64,000 nucleotides of DNA from CAYYMD01 sp964472875 (GTDB lineage Bacteria; Planctomycetota; Phycisphaerae; SM23-33). The notes under the pieces were generated by a model. That model worked only from the letters and a program-made list of their open reading frames with translations, was not told the DNA's origin and made no database searches. A program made the position numbers and the translations under genes. How positions within the stretch are numbered: the stretch's first letter is position 1; each line of letters begins with the position of its first letter. The stretch lies in assembly GCA_964472875.1 (NCBI GenBank), contig CAYYMD010000008.1, positions 1 to 64,000 on the forward strand, in the 5' to 3' direction. This document shows, one piece after another, positions 1 to 8,533 of the stretch.

Positions 1-110
1 TTGTTTCGCATTTCGTGTTTCGTTTTTCGACATTCGTCATTTCTTCACCAGGGCCACCGGCCTCCGGCAGCATTTAAGTTTTCAGATTTTAGTTTTAAGT
101 TTTTACTTCG
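1..110. repeat. Degenerate low-complexity intergenic repeat
   Basis: A run of near-repeated TTTCG/ATTCG units (about 4-42) is followed by an A/T tract of TTTTCAG/TTTTAAG units (about 72-107). Spurious translation of the first part gives an RISCFVFRHSSF-like string, which I recall as a typical false protein from dispersed repeats in planctomycete and verrucomicrobial genomes. The 14-mer ATTTAAGTTTTCAG at 72-85 recurs exactly at 32432-32445. No coding function is proposed. Confidence 0.5.
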
Positions 111-578
111 CCCTCCATACTTGGACGAAACAACACCTTTGCGCGCGCAAACCGCGCCTGGCGGGCATACCCGGAATTCGTAACCCACGGCCGTGAGAAG
201 ATATAAAAAATTTTATTTTTTCCCCGCCAATCCCGAATTTCCCCGCGCCACTGCGCGCGCAGATATAGACGCGACTGGGCGGGCTCGCCATAATCGAGGA
301 GGGCAATAACATACGCAGTCGCGTGTGAAAGCGGTCGCGTGCGGGAATAATTCTGTTGACTGTGTAACGGGAAAGGTTAGTATATTCGGTGAATTATCGG
401 GAAGCGCATTTGCCGGTATATCGAGAAGTTAATGTTTACGGTTCGATACGGGTCAGTTGGGATTATAGACACCTCCCTTTGGCCGAAAGTTATGAAGCGG
501 GAAAGCGAATCACAGCATGCCGGTGGAACACTCGTCGGCTGGAAACGGTTACGCTTTACATATTAAGGGGTATTGCAG
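111..578. other. Intergenic region without a recognisable gene
   Basis: No reading frame here has a convincing start, ribosome-binding site or protein-like composition. It includes an A/T-rich stretch around 200-230 and GC-rich flanks. The only signal I can support is a possible sigma-70 promoter near 356-386, which would leave a leader of about 185 nt before the gene at 579. Confidence 0.5.
356..386 (+). promoter_or_regulatory. Possible sigma-70 promoter for the 579 gene
   Basis: TTGACT (356-361) and TATATT (381-386) are separated by 19 bp. Both hexamers are good but the spacing is long, so this is tentative. Confidence 0.35.
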
Positions 579-1343
579 ATGACAGGCAGGTATTATCGTG
601 TGATATTTGCGTTGGCGGTACTGGCGGTCGGTGCGGCGGTTTGTGTGGTTACATTGTTATTGCCGGCCGGCAGCGAGAAAGACCATTCGCCGGCCGTTGA
701 GGAATCTTCCGAACCTGCGGCCGCTGCGGCAACGAAACCGTTCCGCTGGTGGGAGCACGTCGAACAACCGACACTGGCCGGGCCGATAGATCGGCCTTTC
801 GAGGTCGAAGAGGCCTACGTCGACGGCAACGGCCGCATAATTAACCCGGGAGACTGCGACGGCGATGCGTTGCCGGATGAGTGGGAAATGAAGCGCTACG
901 GCACGCTCAGGTATGACCGAAGCAATTATGCCGGCGCGCCGCGGATCGACCTTCCCGCCGAAAGAGATACAAACAGCGACAGCGACGATGACGGGTTGTC
1001 GGACAAGTGGGAGAGGGAGTATTTCGGCCACCTGAAAATGGGGCCTATGGATGACCCTGACCGCGATGGGTTCCCCAACTGGGTGGAGCAGCAAAAGGCC
1101 TCGCAGGGGCATGCAAGCAAAGCGGATGAGGGATTGGTCGATCCCCTCAAGCCGTATTTGATGGACCTCAGCCATAAGCCGCGGGTTCTTCGCCGCCACG
1201 CCGGCGAACGAGTGGGAGAATTCTCGACGGGCACAATCGAATTCTGGAAAAAGCAGGAAGCGCTGCACCGTAAATCCGGCTGTGCCGACGACGGCGAGAA
1301 ATCATCTGCGGGAACATCGTTCGACGGACCGGAAGATCAGTGA
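579..1343 (+). CDS. Exported protein with thrombospondin type 3-like Ca-binding repeats
   Basis: 254 residues from ATG 579, chosen over TTG 573 because AAGGGG (565-570) lies 8 nt upstream of it. An N-terminal hydrophobic segment (about residues 8-28) acts as signal or anchor, followed by an acidic, Ala/Pro-rich linker. Three Asp-rich repeats follow: DCDGDALPDEW, DSDDDGLSDKW and DDPDRDGFPNW. These D-x-D-x-D-G units are the Ca-binding signature of bacterial TSP type 3 repeats. The stop overlaps the start of the binding-protein gene at 1340 (GTGA), so the two are translationally coupled and probably act together at the cell surface. I infer an envelope structural or adaptor role; no enzyme domain is visible. 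Confidence 0.7.
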   Translation: MTGRYYRVIFALAVLAVGAAVCVVTLLLPAGSEKDHSPAVEESSEPAAAAATKPFRWWEHVEQPTLAGPIDRPFEVEEAYVDGNGRIINPGDCDGDALPDEWEMKRYGTLRYDRSNYAGAPRIDLPAERDTNSDSDDDGLSDKWEREYFGHLKMGPMDDPDRDGFPNWVEQQKASQGHASKADEGLVDPLKPYLMDLSHKPRVLRRHAGERVGEFSTGTIEFWKKQEALHRKSGCADDGEKSSAGTSFDGPEDQ

Positions 1344-3133
1344 AATTAAAGCATGCAATTAGTCTGATTGTGTTTTTTACAGCGTTTTTTTCCTTGCCGC
1401 GTGCGAGGTGCCCGGACAGTAAACGCGAAAGCGTTGTCGTATCCGGCAGCTGGTCCGGATACACTGTGCACTCCAATATTGGTAAAAAATTCGAGAAGGC
1501 CACAGGCATTTCTGTCGGCGTAATCGGCCGCCGTAGCATAAATTTTGCCGACCTCGCGGCCGGGCGGACCGATATACTTGTTTATTCCCCGCAGCCGAAT
1601 TCTCCGGTAAGTGATTTAATCCGTAAACATTTTCCCCGCCAAAGCCCGCAACCGAAGCGTTACCGGCTCGGCCAATTCGTGGTGGGAGTGTTCGTCAACA
1701 AGTCCAATAATGTCAGGGAAATGAATCTTGCCCAGTTGAGGGATATCTTTTCGGGTAAAATCACTTCGTGGAAACGGATATGCCGCCAAGGAGGGGGGCA
1801 GATTACACTCCTGGGCCAGCGTGACGGCGGCAGGGTGCATCAGGTATTCCGAAATGTTGTGATGCGCGGGCGGGGCATGTCCGGTGGCTTCATTGGCAAG
1901 TCCGGCACGGCCGCAGTGCTGGCTGCGGTGGCGAAAGATGAAAACGCCATAGGATTCTGTATATATGACAAACCCGATAACGGCCGGGTGGCGGTGGTAT
2001 CGCTGAGGGCGACTCCGCGAGGTTCGTTCTATCGGCCCCTGCCCGATGACCTGGCGGCCGGGCAGTATCCGCTGGTCGAGGACCTGGTGATATTTACCGA
2101 GGCGAATCCCGAACCGGCGACCGTCGCGTATTTGCGGTTTGCCTGTGGTTCGGTCGGCGCGGAAGTCGTAAGAAAATGCTCATTGTTTGCCGAATATGAC
2201 CGTCGGATGATTCTGCGGGAAAAACGGCTGGCCGCCATGAAGGCCGGCAAGGGGCAACCGGTTACGATATCCGGTTCGGGGGAGTTTAGCCAGTTCGTCG
2301 ACGACCTGGCGGTGGAGTTTGTCAAGGCAAAGTCGGTCATACGGCCGCAGTACGCGGCCTCGGGCGAGGTCAGCGCCGTCGGGCGATTCGCACTCGGCAA
2401 GACCAAAATCCTGATGCTCAAAAACCCGCCCGGCAAGTCGGCGATGAAAGTCCACGGCCAAAAGTGGGACAAACTCTGGAAGAACCGCAAGGACAAACCT
2501 GGTGAACCCATCCGTCATGTTATCCCCGGTCGGTCTGTGGCCGCGGTGGTTAACGCCGCCAACAAGGTTAAGTCGCTCAGCCGGCGGCAAATCCACGACA
2601 TCTACCGCGACGAAATAACCGACTGGCGGCCGCTGCTGTCCAAACCCAAGGACAAAAAGCCAAGACGCCCGCAGCGTATTAACACCTACGGCCTGCCGTT
2701 GCACTCGCCCGACGCCCGCATGTTCTATGGGCGAATAGCACTGCCGTCCGACGAGGCCCGGTTCACACTCAAGAAGGACGACGCGGCGGTGCTCTCGGCC
2801 ATGGCCACCGACACGGATGGCATCGGTTTCGTCAACGCCGCGGTTCTGCCCGACAATCCAGAAGAGGCGGGCGTGAAGGTGCTGGCCATGGGCGCCGGCG
2901 GCTCGGCCGTGCGGCCAAGCGCAAAAACGGTTCTGGACAAATCATATCCCCTGGCCGGGCGGATTTACATCTACCTGCATCCCGAGGCCGATGATACGAC
3001 CCGTGGCTTCGCCGAGTTCATGGCCACATGCGGCCGCCCGGCCGGCAATCCGTATATCGATGTGCCGGAATCCGCCGCCATTGTATACAAGTCCCACGGC
3101 CTCCTGCCGCCGCCCGAGCCGGTAAATAAATAG
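1340..3133 (+). CDS. Double PstS-like periplasmic substrate-binding protein
   Basis: 597 residues from GTG 1340, overlapping the upstream stop by 4 nt. A signal peptide of about 24 residues is followed by two tandem PBP-like (PstS-type) domains. The first runs from about 31 to 280 (VVVSGSWSGYTVHSN, then LAQLRDIFSGKITSW). The second runs from about 305 to 585 (PVTISGSGEFSQF, then LSRRQIHDIYRDEITDW). The LxxIFxGxIxxW signature of PstS-like proteins occurs in both halves, so the protein looks like an internal duplication. Typical PstS has about 300-350 residues and one domain. No ABC permease or ATPase lies nearby, so a sensing or scavenging role is as likely as transport. The ligand (phosphate or another oxyanion) cannot be read from the sequence. 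Confidence 0.75.
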   Translation: MKLKHAISLIVFFTAFFSLPRARCPDSKRESVVVSGSWSGYTVHSNIGKKFEKATGISVGVIGRRSINFADLAAGRTDILVYSPQPNSPVSDLIRKHFPRQSPQPKRYRLGQFVVGVFVNKSNNVREMNLAQLRDIFSGKITSWKRICRQGGGQITLLGQRDGGRVHQVFRNVVMRGRGMSGGFIGKSGTAAVLAAVAKDENAIGFCIYDKPDNGRVAVVSLRATPRGSFYRPLPDDLAAGQYPLVEDLVIFTEANPEPATVAYLRFACGSVGAEVVRKCSLFAEYDRRMILREKRLAAMKAGKGQPVTISGSGEFSQFVDDLAVEFVKAKSVIRPQYAASGEVSAVGRFALGKTKILMLKNPPGKSAMKVHGQKWDKLWKNRKDKPGEPIRHVIPGRSVAAVVNAANKVKSLSRRQIHDIYRDEITDWRPLLSKPKDKKPRRPQRINTYGLPLHSPDARMFYGRIALPSDEARFTLKKDDAAVLSAMATDTDGIGFVNAAVLPDNPEEAGVKVLAMGAGGSAVRPSAKTVLDKSYPLAGRIYIYLHPEADDTTRGFAEFMATCGRPAGNPYIDVPESAAIVYKSHGLLPPPEPVNK

Positions 3134-3179
3134 TATCGCCCGTTCCGTTTATTGATGGTGGATTCATACGGCGACGAGC

Positions 3180-3220
3180 AAAATCACCGCCACCTGTTGA
3201 CCCCCGAAGTGTTGTATAAT
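3180..3220 (+). promoter_or_regulatory. Promoter region with AAAATCACCG element
   Basis: AAAATCACCG (3180-3189) is followed 21 nt later by GTTGTATAAT (3211-3220), an extended -10. The same decamer and GTTGTATAA core recur 22 nt apart at 7060-7100, upstream of a paralogous gene. The -35 is weak (CCTGTT around 3193). TTGACC at 3197 is too close, with only 12 bp of spacing. Confidence 0.45.
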
Positions 3221-3284
3221 CATCGGGAAGTAGGTATAGTAAAAACCGTAGACTGTCCGGAAAATATTACCGAAAGGAAAATCC

Positions 3285-4670
3285 ATGGATTCCTCAAAAA
3301 ACATGCAGGAAAGAAAAATCACGCGTCGGAAGTTCAATGCGGCCGTGGCCGCGGCGGCAACCGTTTCCATCGTACCCAGGCACGTCCTGGGCGCCGGCCA
3401 TAAGGCACCCAGCGACAAGTTGAACATTGCAGGTGTCGGCGTCGGCGGCATGGGCGGCGGGAACATCCGCGCAAGCAGGGGGGAGAACATTGTCGCTCTG
3501 TGCGACGTGGACTCAAAATACGCCGGAAAGACGTTCAAGAAATATCCTAAGGCCAAAAAGTATGAAGATTACCGCGTCATGCTCGAAAAGCAGAAGGACA
3601 TCGACGCCGTGGTCGTCGCCACGCCCGATCACACGCACGCGGTGATAACGATGGCCGCCATGCAGATGGGCAAACACGTCTTCTGCCAGAAGCCGCTGAC
3701 CCATACCGTTCACGAGGCCCATGCGATAGCCGAGGCGGCCAAAAAGTACAAGGTTCAAACGCAGATGGGCAACCAGGGGCATTCATCCGAACGTATACGC
3801 ATGCTCAAGGAATGGGTAAACGCTGGTGTTTTCGGCGATATCAGGGAGGTTCACGCCTGGAGCGACAGGCCCATCGGCAAGCCCTGGTACGCGAATTTCG
3901 CCGTGAAGGAACTGCCGAAGGGCAAGCATAAATGTCCGGATCACCTTGACTGGAATTTGTGGATAGGCCCGCAGAAATACCGCCCGTATGATCCGGCCTA
4001 TCACCCGTTCATGTGGCGGGCCTGGCTCGATTTCGGCACGGGCGCCCTGGGCGACATGGGCTGCCACATACTGGACCCCGCCTTCTGGGCGCTGGAACTG
4101 GGATACCCAAAGAGCATACGGGCGGAAGTCGAGCATGTAAAACCCGAACTGGCCGACGAGGTCTTCCCGATATCGTCGAAACTGGTATACGAGTTTCCCG
4201 CCCGCGGAAAGTTGCCGCCGGTGACGCTGAAATGGTTCGACGGGCACTTCGAGGTTCCAAGGCCCGAAGAACTCGAGAAAGGCAGAAAACTCGACGCCAG
4301 CGGCGCGGTTATTTATGGCCGGAAGGCCGTCGCCAAGCATGGCTCCCACGGGGCCAGCGGGCTTAGAATTATACCCGAATCGAAGATGAAGGAAATGATA
4401 CCTTCCCTGCCGGACAAGACAATACCGCGCGTGCCGGGCGGCATGGGCGGCCACGTGCAGGACTGGATACGCGCCTGCAAGGACGGCAAACCCGCCAGTT
4501 CGAACTTCGGCTACGGCGGCCCGCTGACCGAGATGGTGCTCCTGGGCGTGCTGGCGATGCGGCTGCCCGGCAAGACGCTGCAGTGGGACGCCAGGAACAG
4601 AAAGTTCACCAACAGCGACAAGGCCAACGAACTGCTGCATATAGATTACCGCGACGGATGGAAGCTGTAA
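3285..4670 (+). CDS. Tat-exported Gfo/Idh/MocA family oxidoreductase
   Basis: 461 residues from ATG 3285 with GAAAGGAAAA upstream. The N-terminus carries a Tat-type signal (TRRKFNAAVAAAATVSI), so it is expected to be exported folded with its nucleotide. The Rossmann fold begins at about residue 46 (IAGVGVGGMGG). The family EKP motif reads QKP here (VFCQKPLTH), keeping the catalytic-region lysine. The C-terminal dimerisation/substrate domain includes GDMGCHILD. Planctomycetes have many such proteins, generally linked to polysaccharide or sugar-acid catabolism; the substrate is not predictable. It appears monocistronic between its own promoter and a hairpin-bearing gap. Confidence 0.85.
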   Translation: MDSSKNMQERKITRRKFNAAVAAAATVSIVPRHVLGAGHKAPSDKLNIAGVGVGGMGGGNIRASRGENIVALCDVDSKYAGKTFKKYPKAKKYEDYRVMLEKQKDIDAVVVATPDHTHAVITMAAMQMGKHVFCQKPLTHTVHEAHAIAEAAKKYKVQTQMGNQGHSSERIRMLKEWVNAGVFGDIREVHAWSDRPIGKPWYANFAVKELPKGKHKCPDHLDWNLWIGPQKYRPYDPAYHPFMWRAWLDFGTGALGDMGCHILDPAFWALELGYPKSIRAEVEHVKPELADEVFPISSKLVYEFPARGKLPPVTLKWFDGHFEVPRPEELEKGRKLDASGAVIYGRKAVAKHGSHGASGLRIIPESKMKEMIPSLPDKTIPRVPGGMGGHVQDWIRACKDGKPASSNFGYGGPLTEMVLLGVLAMRLPGKTLQWDARNRKFTNSDKANELLHIDYRDGWKL

Positions 4671-4855
4671 TTTGGCAGTCAGATTCCGCCGGTAAATCGA
4701 TAATATAAGGCATGGGGTTCTCGTGCGCCGACTCGTCGGCGGCTTCGGTGTATCACCGGCGTCGTCTTCGTCTTAGTGGGTCTTAACTACATGCCGAAGC
4801 AAATCTGCGGAACGTTCCTTCAATGGTGCTGGCCGGATATTTATTCATGATTTTC
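4671..4855. other. Gap with two short hairpins
   Basis: GCCGAC/GTCGGC (4727-4732/4735-4740) and CGGTG/CACCG (4746-4750/4754-4758) form two adjacent perfect inverted repeats. There is no T-tract, so they are not a canonical intrinsic terminator. They may stabilise or end the preceding transcript. No gene is seen here. Confidence 0.35.
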
Positions 4856-4884
4856 TTGCGTTGTGGATACGCCTGTTATATAAT
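4856..4884 (+). promoter_or_regulatory. Promoter of the ars operon
   Basis: TTGCGT (4856-4861) and TATAAT (4879-4884) are separated by the optimal 17 bp and lie 64 nt upstream of arsR. Confidence 0.75.
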
Positions 4885-4904
4885 TCGTTATATGGCGAAG
4901 TATA
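4879..4904. promoter_or_regulatory. Likely ArsR operator overlapping the -10
   Basis: An imperfect palindrome has TATAATTCG (4879-4887) and CGAAGTATA (4896-4904) around an 8-bp centre, with 8 of 9 arm positions complementary. ArsR/SmtB repressors bind such dyads at or near the promoter. Here the left arm contains the whole -10 hexamer, consistent with steric repression relieved by As(III). Confidence 0.65.
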
Positions 4905-4947
4905 ATAATAAAAACGCACCGATAACACGAACACGAGGATTCGCCCC

Positions 4948-5310
4948 ATGAGAGAGTTCCTGGCAATCACCAAGGCGTTGTCGGATGAAAACCGCGTGCG
5001 GGCGTTGATGGCCCTTGCCGGGGGAGAACTGTGCGTGTGTCAGATAATCGAGTTACTCGGCCTTGCGCCCTCGACGGTCTCCAAGCACATGGCCGTCCTG
5101 CACCAGGCCGGACTTGTCGAGACTCGCAAGGACGGCCGGTGGATTTACTATCGTCTGGGCGGCGAACCGGGCTCATCGTGTGCGGCCAGGGTGTTAAGCG
5201 CAGCGCAGGAGTGCCTGGGCAAAGACAAGCGGATTCGCGAAGACGCCGGGCGAATCAAGGCCATCCGAAAAAAGAAGCCGAAAGATTTATGCGCGCGCTA
5301 TCACAATTAA
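4948..5310 (+). CDS. arsR: ArsR/SmtB family arsenic-responsive repressor
   Basis: 120 residues from ATG 4948. It is a winged-helix regulator of usual family length. The inducer site is visible as ELCVC (Cys29, Cys31), matching the classic ELCVCDL metalloid-binding motif at the start of the DNA-binding helix region. The recognition helix follows (LAPSTVSKHMAVLHQAGLV). As(III) binding to the cysteines is known to release this class from DNA. It is the first gene of arsR-arsC-acr3 and most likely represses its own promoter through the dyad at 4879-4904. The C-terminus is basic and Lys-rich. Confidence 0.9.
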   Translation: MREFLAITKALSDENRVRALMALAGGELCVCQIIELLGLAPSTVSKHMAVLHQAGLVETRKDGRWIYYRLGGEPGSSCAARVLSAAQECLGKDKRIREDAGRIKAIRKKKPKDLCARYHN

Positions 5311-5320
5311 GGAGGCGAAA

Positions 5321-5761
5321 ATGAACAGGAAACTTAAGGTGCTGTTTTTATGCACGGGCAACTCGTGCCGGTCGCAGATGGCCGAGGGCTGGGCCAGGGC
5401 GCTGAAGGGCGGCGTAATCGAGGCCTACTCGGCCGGGATTGAAACGCACGGCCTGAACCCAAATGCGGTCAGTGTCATGCGCGAGACCGGCGTTGATATC
5501 TCCGGCCATCGGTCCAAGAACGTGCAGGAACTGGAGCACGTGCCGTTCGATTACGTGGTTACGGTCTGCGACAGCGCGCACGAGTCCTGCCCCGTCTTCG
5601 GCGGCGATGCGAAGGTGGTCCACGTGGGCTTCGACGACCCGCCACGACTGGCCGCCGGGGCGCAAAGCGAACAGGAGGCCCTGAGCCACTACCGTCGAGT
5701 GCGGGATGAGATTCGCTCTTTCGTGGAAACATTGCCGGAATCACTGGAAAAAACGGGATAA
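5321..5761 (+). CDS. arsC: Arsenate reductase, LMW-PTP/thioredoxin-coupled type
   Basis: 146 residues from ATG 5321 with GGAGG 6 nt upstream, 10 nt after arsR. It reduces arsenate to arsenite. The P-loop is CTGNSCRS with catalytic Cys11 and Arg17 (CX5R). Cys83 and Cys90 (VCDSAHESC) correspond to the Cys82/Cys89 relay of thioredoxin-dependent ArsC of the Staphylococcus aureus type. An Asp in FDDPP (105/106) supplies the general acid. All three relay cysteines are present, so it should be active with thioredoxin. It feeds arsenite to the efflux carrier encoded next. Confidence 0.9.
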   Translation: MNRKLKVLFLCTGNSCRSQMAEGWARALKGGVIEAYSAGIETHGLNPNAVSVMRETGVDISGHRSKNVQELEHVPFDYVVTVCDSAHESCPVFGGDAKVVHVGFDDPPRLAAGAQSEQEALSHYRRVRDEIRSFVETLPESLEKTG

Positions 5762-5767
5762 TTTCAC

Positions 5768-6982
5768 ATGACGGATGATGCTTGCATAACAAAAACGCCG
5801 AAGGGCCTGGGCGTATTCGAGAAATACCTGTCCATATGGGTGATTCTCTGCATCGGCGCGGGCATCGCGCTGGGCAGGTTCGCACCTCACCTTGCCAACT
5901 CGCTGGACGCCATGGCCGTTTACGTGGACGGCGCGCCGGTGGTCTCGATTCCCATCGCCATCTGCCTGTTCCTGATGATGTACCCCATCATGGTGAAGAT
6001 AGACTTCGCCGAGATAATCCGGGCGGGCAGGAACGTCAAGCCCGTCGCCCTGACGCTCTTGGTCAACTGGTGCGTCAAACCTTTCACGATGTACGGCATA
6101 TCGCTGCTGTTTTTGGGAACTTTGTTCTACGGTTTTATAGGCCCGGAGGCCGTGGACCACGTAAAGATGCCGCTGGGCATGCACGACCTGCCGGTCGGTG
6201 CAACGCACGGGGCCGGGACTGTGGTCATACACGAAGGGGCAAAGATGCTCCAGGTTCCGCTCTGGCGGAGTTACCTGGCCGGCTGCATCCTGCTCGGCAT
6301 CGCGCCGTGCACAGCCATGGTGCTGGTCTGGGGCTACCTTGCTCGCGGCAACGACGGATTGACGCTGGTGATGGTGGCCATAAACTCGCTGACCATGCTG
6401 TTCCTTTACGGCCCGCTGGGCGGCTTTCTGCTCGGCGTCGGCTCTCTGCCGGTTCCCTGGCAGGCCCTGCTGCTGAGTATTTCCATTTACGTGGCCCTGC
6501 CCCTGGCGGCCGGATATGTTTCCCGAAAGTGGATAATCAGGGCCAGGGGGCGCGACTGGTTCGAGCGCAGATTCCTGCACGTTCTGACGCCGATAACCAT
6601 CATCGCGCTTCTGGCCACACTGGTGCTGCTGTTCTCCTTCAAGGGACAGACCATTCTCGCCGAGCCGCAGACCATCCTGTGGATAGCCGTTCCGCTGTTT
6701 ATCCAGACCACGCTTATCTTTTCCCTTACATACTTATTGGCAAAGATTCTGCGCATCGAATACGAATTCGCCGCACCTTCGGCGATGATAGGCGCCAGCA
6801 ATCACTTCGAGGTGGCCATCGCCACGGCCACAATCCTGTTCGGCCTGTCCAGCGGGGCGGCCCTGGCGACGGTTGTCGGCGTCCTCATCGAGGTGCCGGT
6901 GATGCTGATGCTGGTCAAGATATGTCTCAAGAGCAGGGGATGGTTCGCCGCGCCGGAGGATGTCCCGGCTGCATCTTCCTGA
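5768..6982 (+). CDS. acr3: Arsenite efflux transporter, ACR3 family
   Basis: 404 residues from ATG 5768, 6 nt after arsC. It is an inner-membrane carrier with about ten hydrophobic segments. The family signature NWCVKPFTM holds the conserved transport cysteine, and GASNHFEVAIA carries the conserved acidic residue of the C-terminal half. It exports As(III) driven by membrane potential. The length is near the upper end for ACR3; the loop around VDHVKMPLGMHDLPVG appears expanded. The ribosome-binding site is weak, so translation may be coupled to arsC. Together the three genes form a minimal complete arsenate resistance operon. Confidence 0.9.
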   Translation: MTDDACITKTPKGLGVFEKYLSIWVILCIGAGIALGRFAPHLANSLDAMAVYVDGAPVVSIPIAICLFLMMYPIMVKIDFAEIIRAGRNVKPVALTLLVNWCVKPFTMYGISLLFLGTLFYGFIGPEAVDHVKMPLGMHDLPVGATHGAGTVVIHEGAKMLQVPLWRSYLAGCILLGIAPCTAMVLVWGYLARGNDGLTLVMVAINSLTMLFLYGPLGGFLLGVGSLPVPWQALLLSISIYVALPLAAGYVSRKWIIRARGRDWFERRFLHVLTPITIIALLATLVLLFSFKGQTILAEPQTILWIAVPLFIQTTLIFSLTYLLAKILRIEYEFAAPSAMIGASNHFEVAIATATILFGLSSGAALATVVGVLIEVPVMLMLVKICLKSRGWFAAPEDVPAASS

Positions 6983-7059
6983 GAGGGTTATTTTTGCACG
7001 TCGTGTAACACCAATCATCACCCGTAGATTCACGGGGGCCGTCTGCGGTGAAAAAGACA

Positions 7060-7101
7060 AAAATCACCGGAACTTGTGTATTTCGTGAGTTGTTGTATAA
7101 A
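7060..7101 (+). promoter_or_regulatory. Promoter region with AAAATCACCG element
   Basis: AAAATCACCG (7060-7069) is followed 22 nt later by GTTGTATAA (7092-7100). TTGTGT (7074-7079) and TATAAA (7096-7101) give a 16-bp spacer. The arrangement copies that at 3180-3220. Confidence 0.5.
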
Positions 7102-7184
7102 TATCAAAGAACCTGCTATGGTGATTGTCGGGTAAATTATCCCGGGCACGCCGTTCAAAGTTACTGAACGAGGTATAAGCAAAA

Positions 7185-8507
7185 ATGTCACAAAAAACGG
7201 TATCGCGAAGACAACTGCTCAAGTCCGTAACCGCGGCGGGCGCGGCCGTGAGCGTACCGACCATCATCCCAACCCGGGCACTGGGCAAGTCAGGTTCTGC
7301 GGCTCCCTCCGAACGCATAGTCATGGGCGCAATCGGCGTGGGAGGCAGAGGAAGCAGCGATTTGGGATGGCTGCTGCGACAGCATGATGTACAGATGGTT
7401 GCGGTTTGCGACGTGCGTAAAAACTGGCGGAGGGCCGCCAAAAAAATGGTGGACGGGCATTACGGCCGCAAGGATTGCGCTTCGTACCGTGATCTGCGGG
7501 TGATGCTTTCCGAGCGAACGGATATAGACGCCGTGCTCATAGCCACGGGCGACCGCTGGCACGCCCTGGCCTCTATCCTGGCGATGCGGGCCGGCAAGGA
7601 TGTTTATTGCGAAAAGCCGTCCTGTCTGACCATCGCCGAGGGCAGGCGGGTTATGGAGACCGCCGGTCGCTATGGCCGCGTGTTTCAGACCGGCGCCCAG
7701 CGGCTGAGCGAAGCGAATCATGTCTTCGCCATTGAGATGGCGCGTTTGGGACGGCTGGGCGAGATTCACACCGTCTACGCCGACTGCCGCTATCGGGGTG
7801 GATACCGCCATGACTGGTTGCCGGCGCAACCGGAACCGCCCCGGAAGGAACTGGACTGGGACATATGGCTCGGCCCCAGCCCCTGGCGGCCGTACAACAG
7901 CGGTTATCTCCGCGGCGGTAGCGGGTGGTACCAGTTCTACGATTTGGCGACGGATATCGCAATGTGGGGCGCGCATTCGGTCGCGCAGGCCCTGGCCGGA
8001 CTGGATATGTCGGATGTCTCTTTCATTGAGTTTGGATACGGCGGGCCGGGCAAGACGTTGAACACACGCCTTTCTAATGGAGTGAAGCTGGTGCTGTACC
8101 GCACGTCCGGCAACGTCTGGAAGCCGTGCCGATACTGGCACGGCGCCTGCGGGGAGCGGTTCGACGGTTCGGAAGGATGGGCCGCGGCCGCCGACGGATA
8201 CGCCAGGCCCGATGTTTCCTCGCCTCAGATGCTGCGTCGGTACAAGCAGGTCCTGACGGAATACATGACCCGCACGCAGCGGCCGATGAACCACGTGCGC
8301 GATTTCCTCAACTGCGTCCGGTCGCGCCGCCTTACGGTGGCGAACCCCGAGGTTATGTATCACTCGATGAATATCTGCCTGGCTGCCGATATCTGCGGCC
8401 TGGTCCGGCGCGACCTGAAGTTTGACTTTCGCAAGGGCGAATTCGTCGGCGATGCGGAGGCCAACCGTATGTTATCCCGCGCGGCGCGACAGCCGTGGAT
8501 TTTGTGA
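7185..8507 (+). CDS. Tat-exported Gfo/Idh/MocA family oxidoreductase
   Basis: 440 residues from ATG 7185. The Tat signal is SRRQLLKSVTAAGAAVSV. The NAD(P)-binding site is AIGVGGRGSSDLGW, and the catalytic-region EKP motif is intact (DVYCEKPSCLTIAEG). The sequence is visibly paralogous to the next gene along its length (shared ATGDRWHALASILAMR and YWHGACGERFDG), so the pair arose by tandem duplication. The next gene starts 26 nt downstream, and a HEAT/DUF1080 protein follows, suggesting one exported carbohydrate-modifying operon. The substrate is unknown. Confidence 0.85.
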   Translation: MSQKTVSRRQLLKSVTAAGAAVSVPTIIPTRALGKSGSAAPSERIVMGAIGVGGRGSSDLGWLLRQHDVQMVAVCDVRKNWRRAAKKMVDGHYGRKDCASYRDLRVMLSERTDIDAVLIATGDRWHALASILAMRAGKDVYCEKPSCLTIAEGRRVMETAGRYGRVFQTGAQRLSEANHVFAIEMARLGRLGEIHTVYADCRYRGGYRHDWLPAQPEPPRKELDWDIWLGPSPWRPYNSGYLRGGSGWYQFYDLATDIAMWGAHSVAQALAGLDMSDVSFIEFGYGGPGKTLNTRLSNGVKLVLYRTSGNVWKPCRYWHGACGERFDGSEGWAAAADGYARPDVSSPQMLRRYKQVLTEYMTRTQRPMNHVRDFLNCVRSRRLTVANPEVMYHSMNICLAADICGLVRRDLKFDFRKGEFVGDAEANRMLSRAARQPWIL

Positions 8508-8533
8508 AGACACAAAAATTGGAGTACATAACT

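Noticed and set aside
1..183. Open frame encoding RISCFVFRHSSF-like protein
   Set aside because: It is translation of a degenerate nucleotide repeat with no ribosome-binding site or protein character.
389..700. 103-codon GTG frame overlapping the 579 gene
   Set aside because: Out of frame with the better-supported exported protein, no Shine-Dalgarno at a good distance, and no recognisable domain.
3197..3220. TTGACC with TATAAT as a sigma-70 promoter
   Set aside because: Spacer is only 12 bp. The extended -10 with a weak -35 further upstream is preferred.
5782..7008. 408-codon frame on the plus strand across acr3
   Set aside because: Shadow of acr3 in another frame; Arg/Gly/Pro-rich and without membrane segments, while the acr3 frame has clear family motifs.
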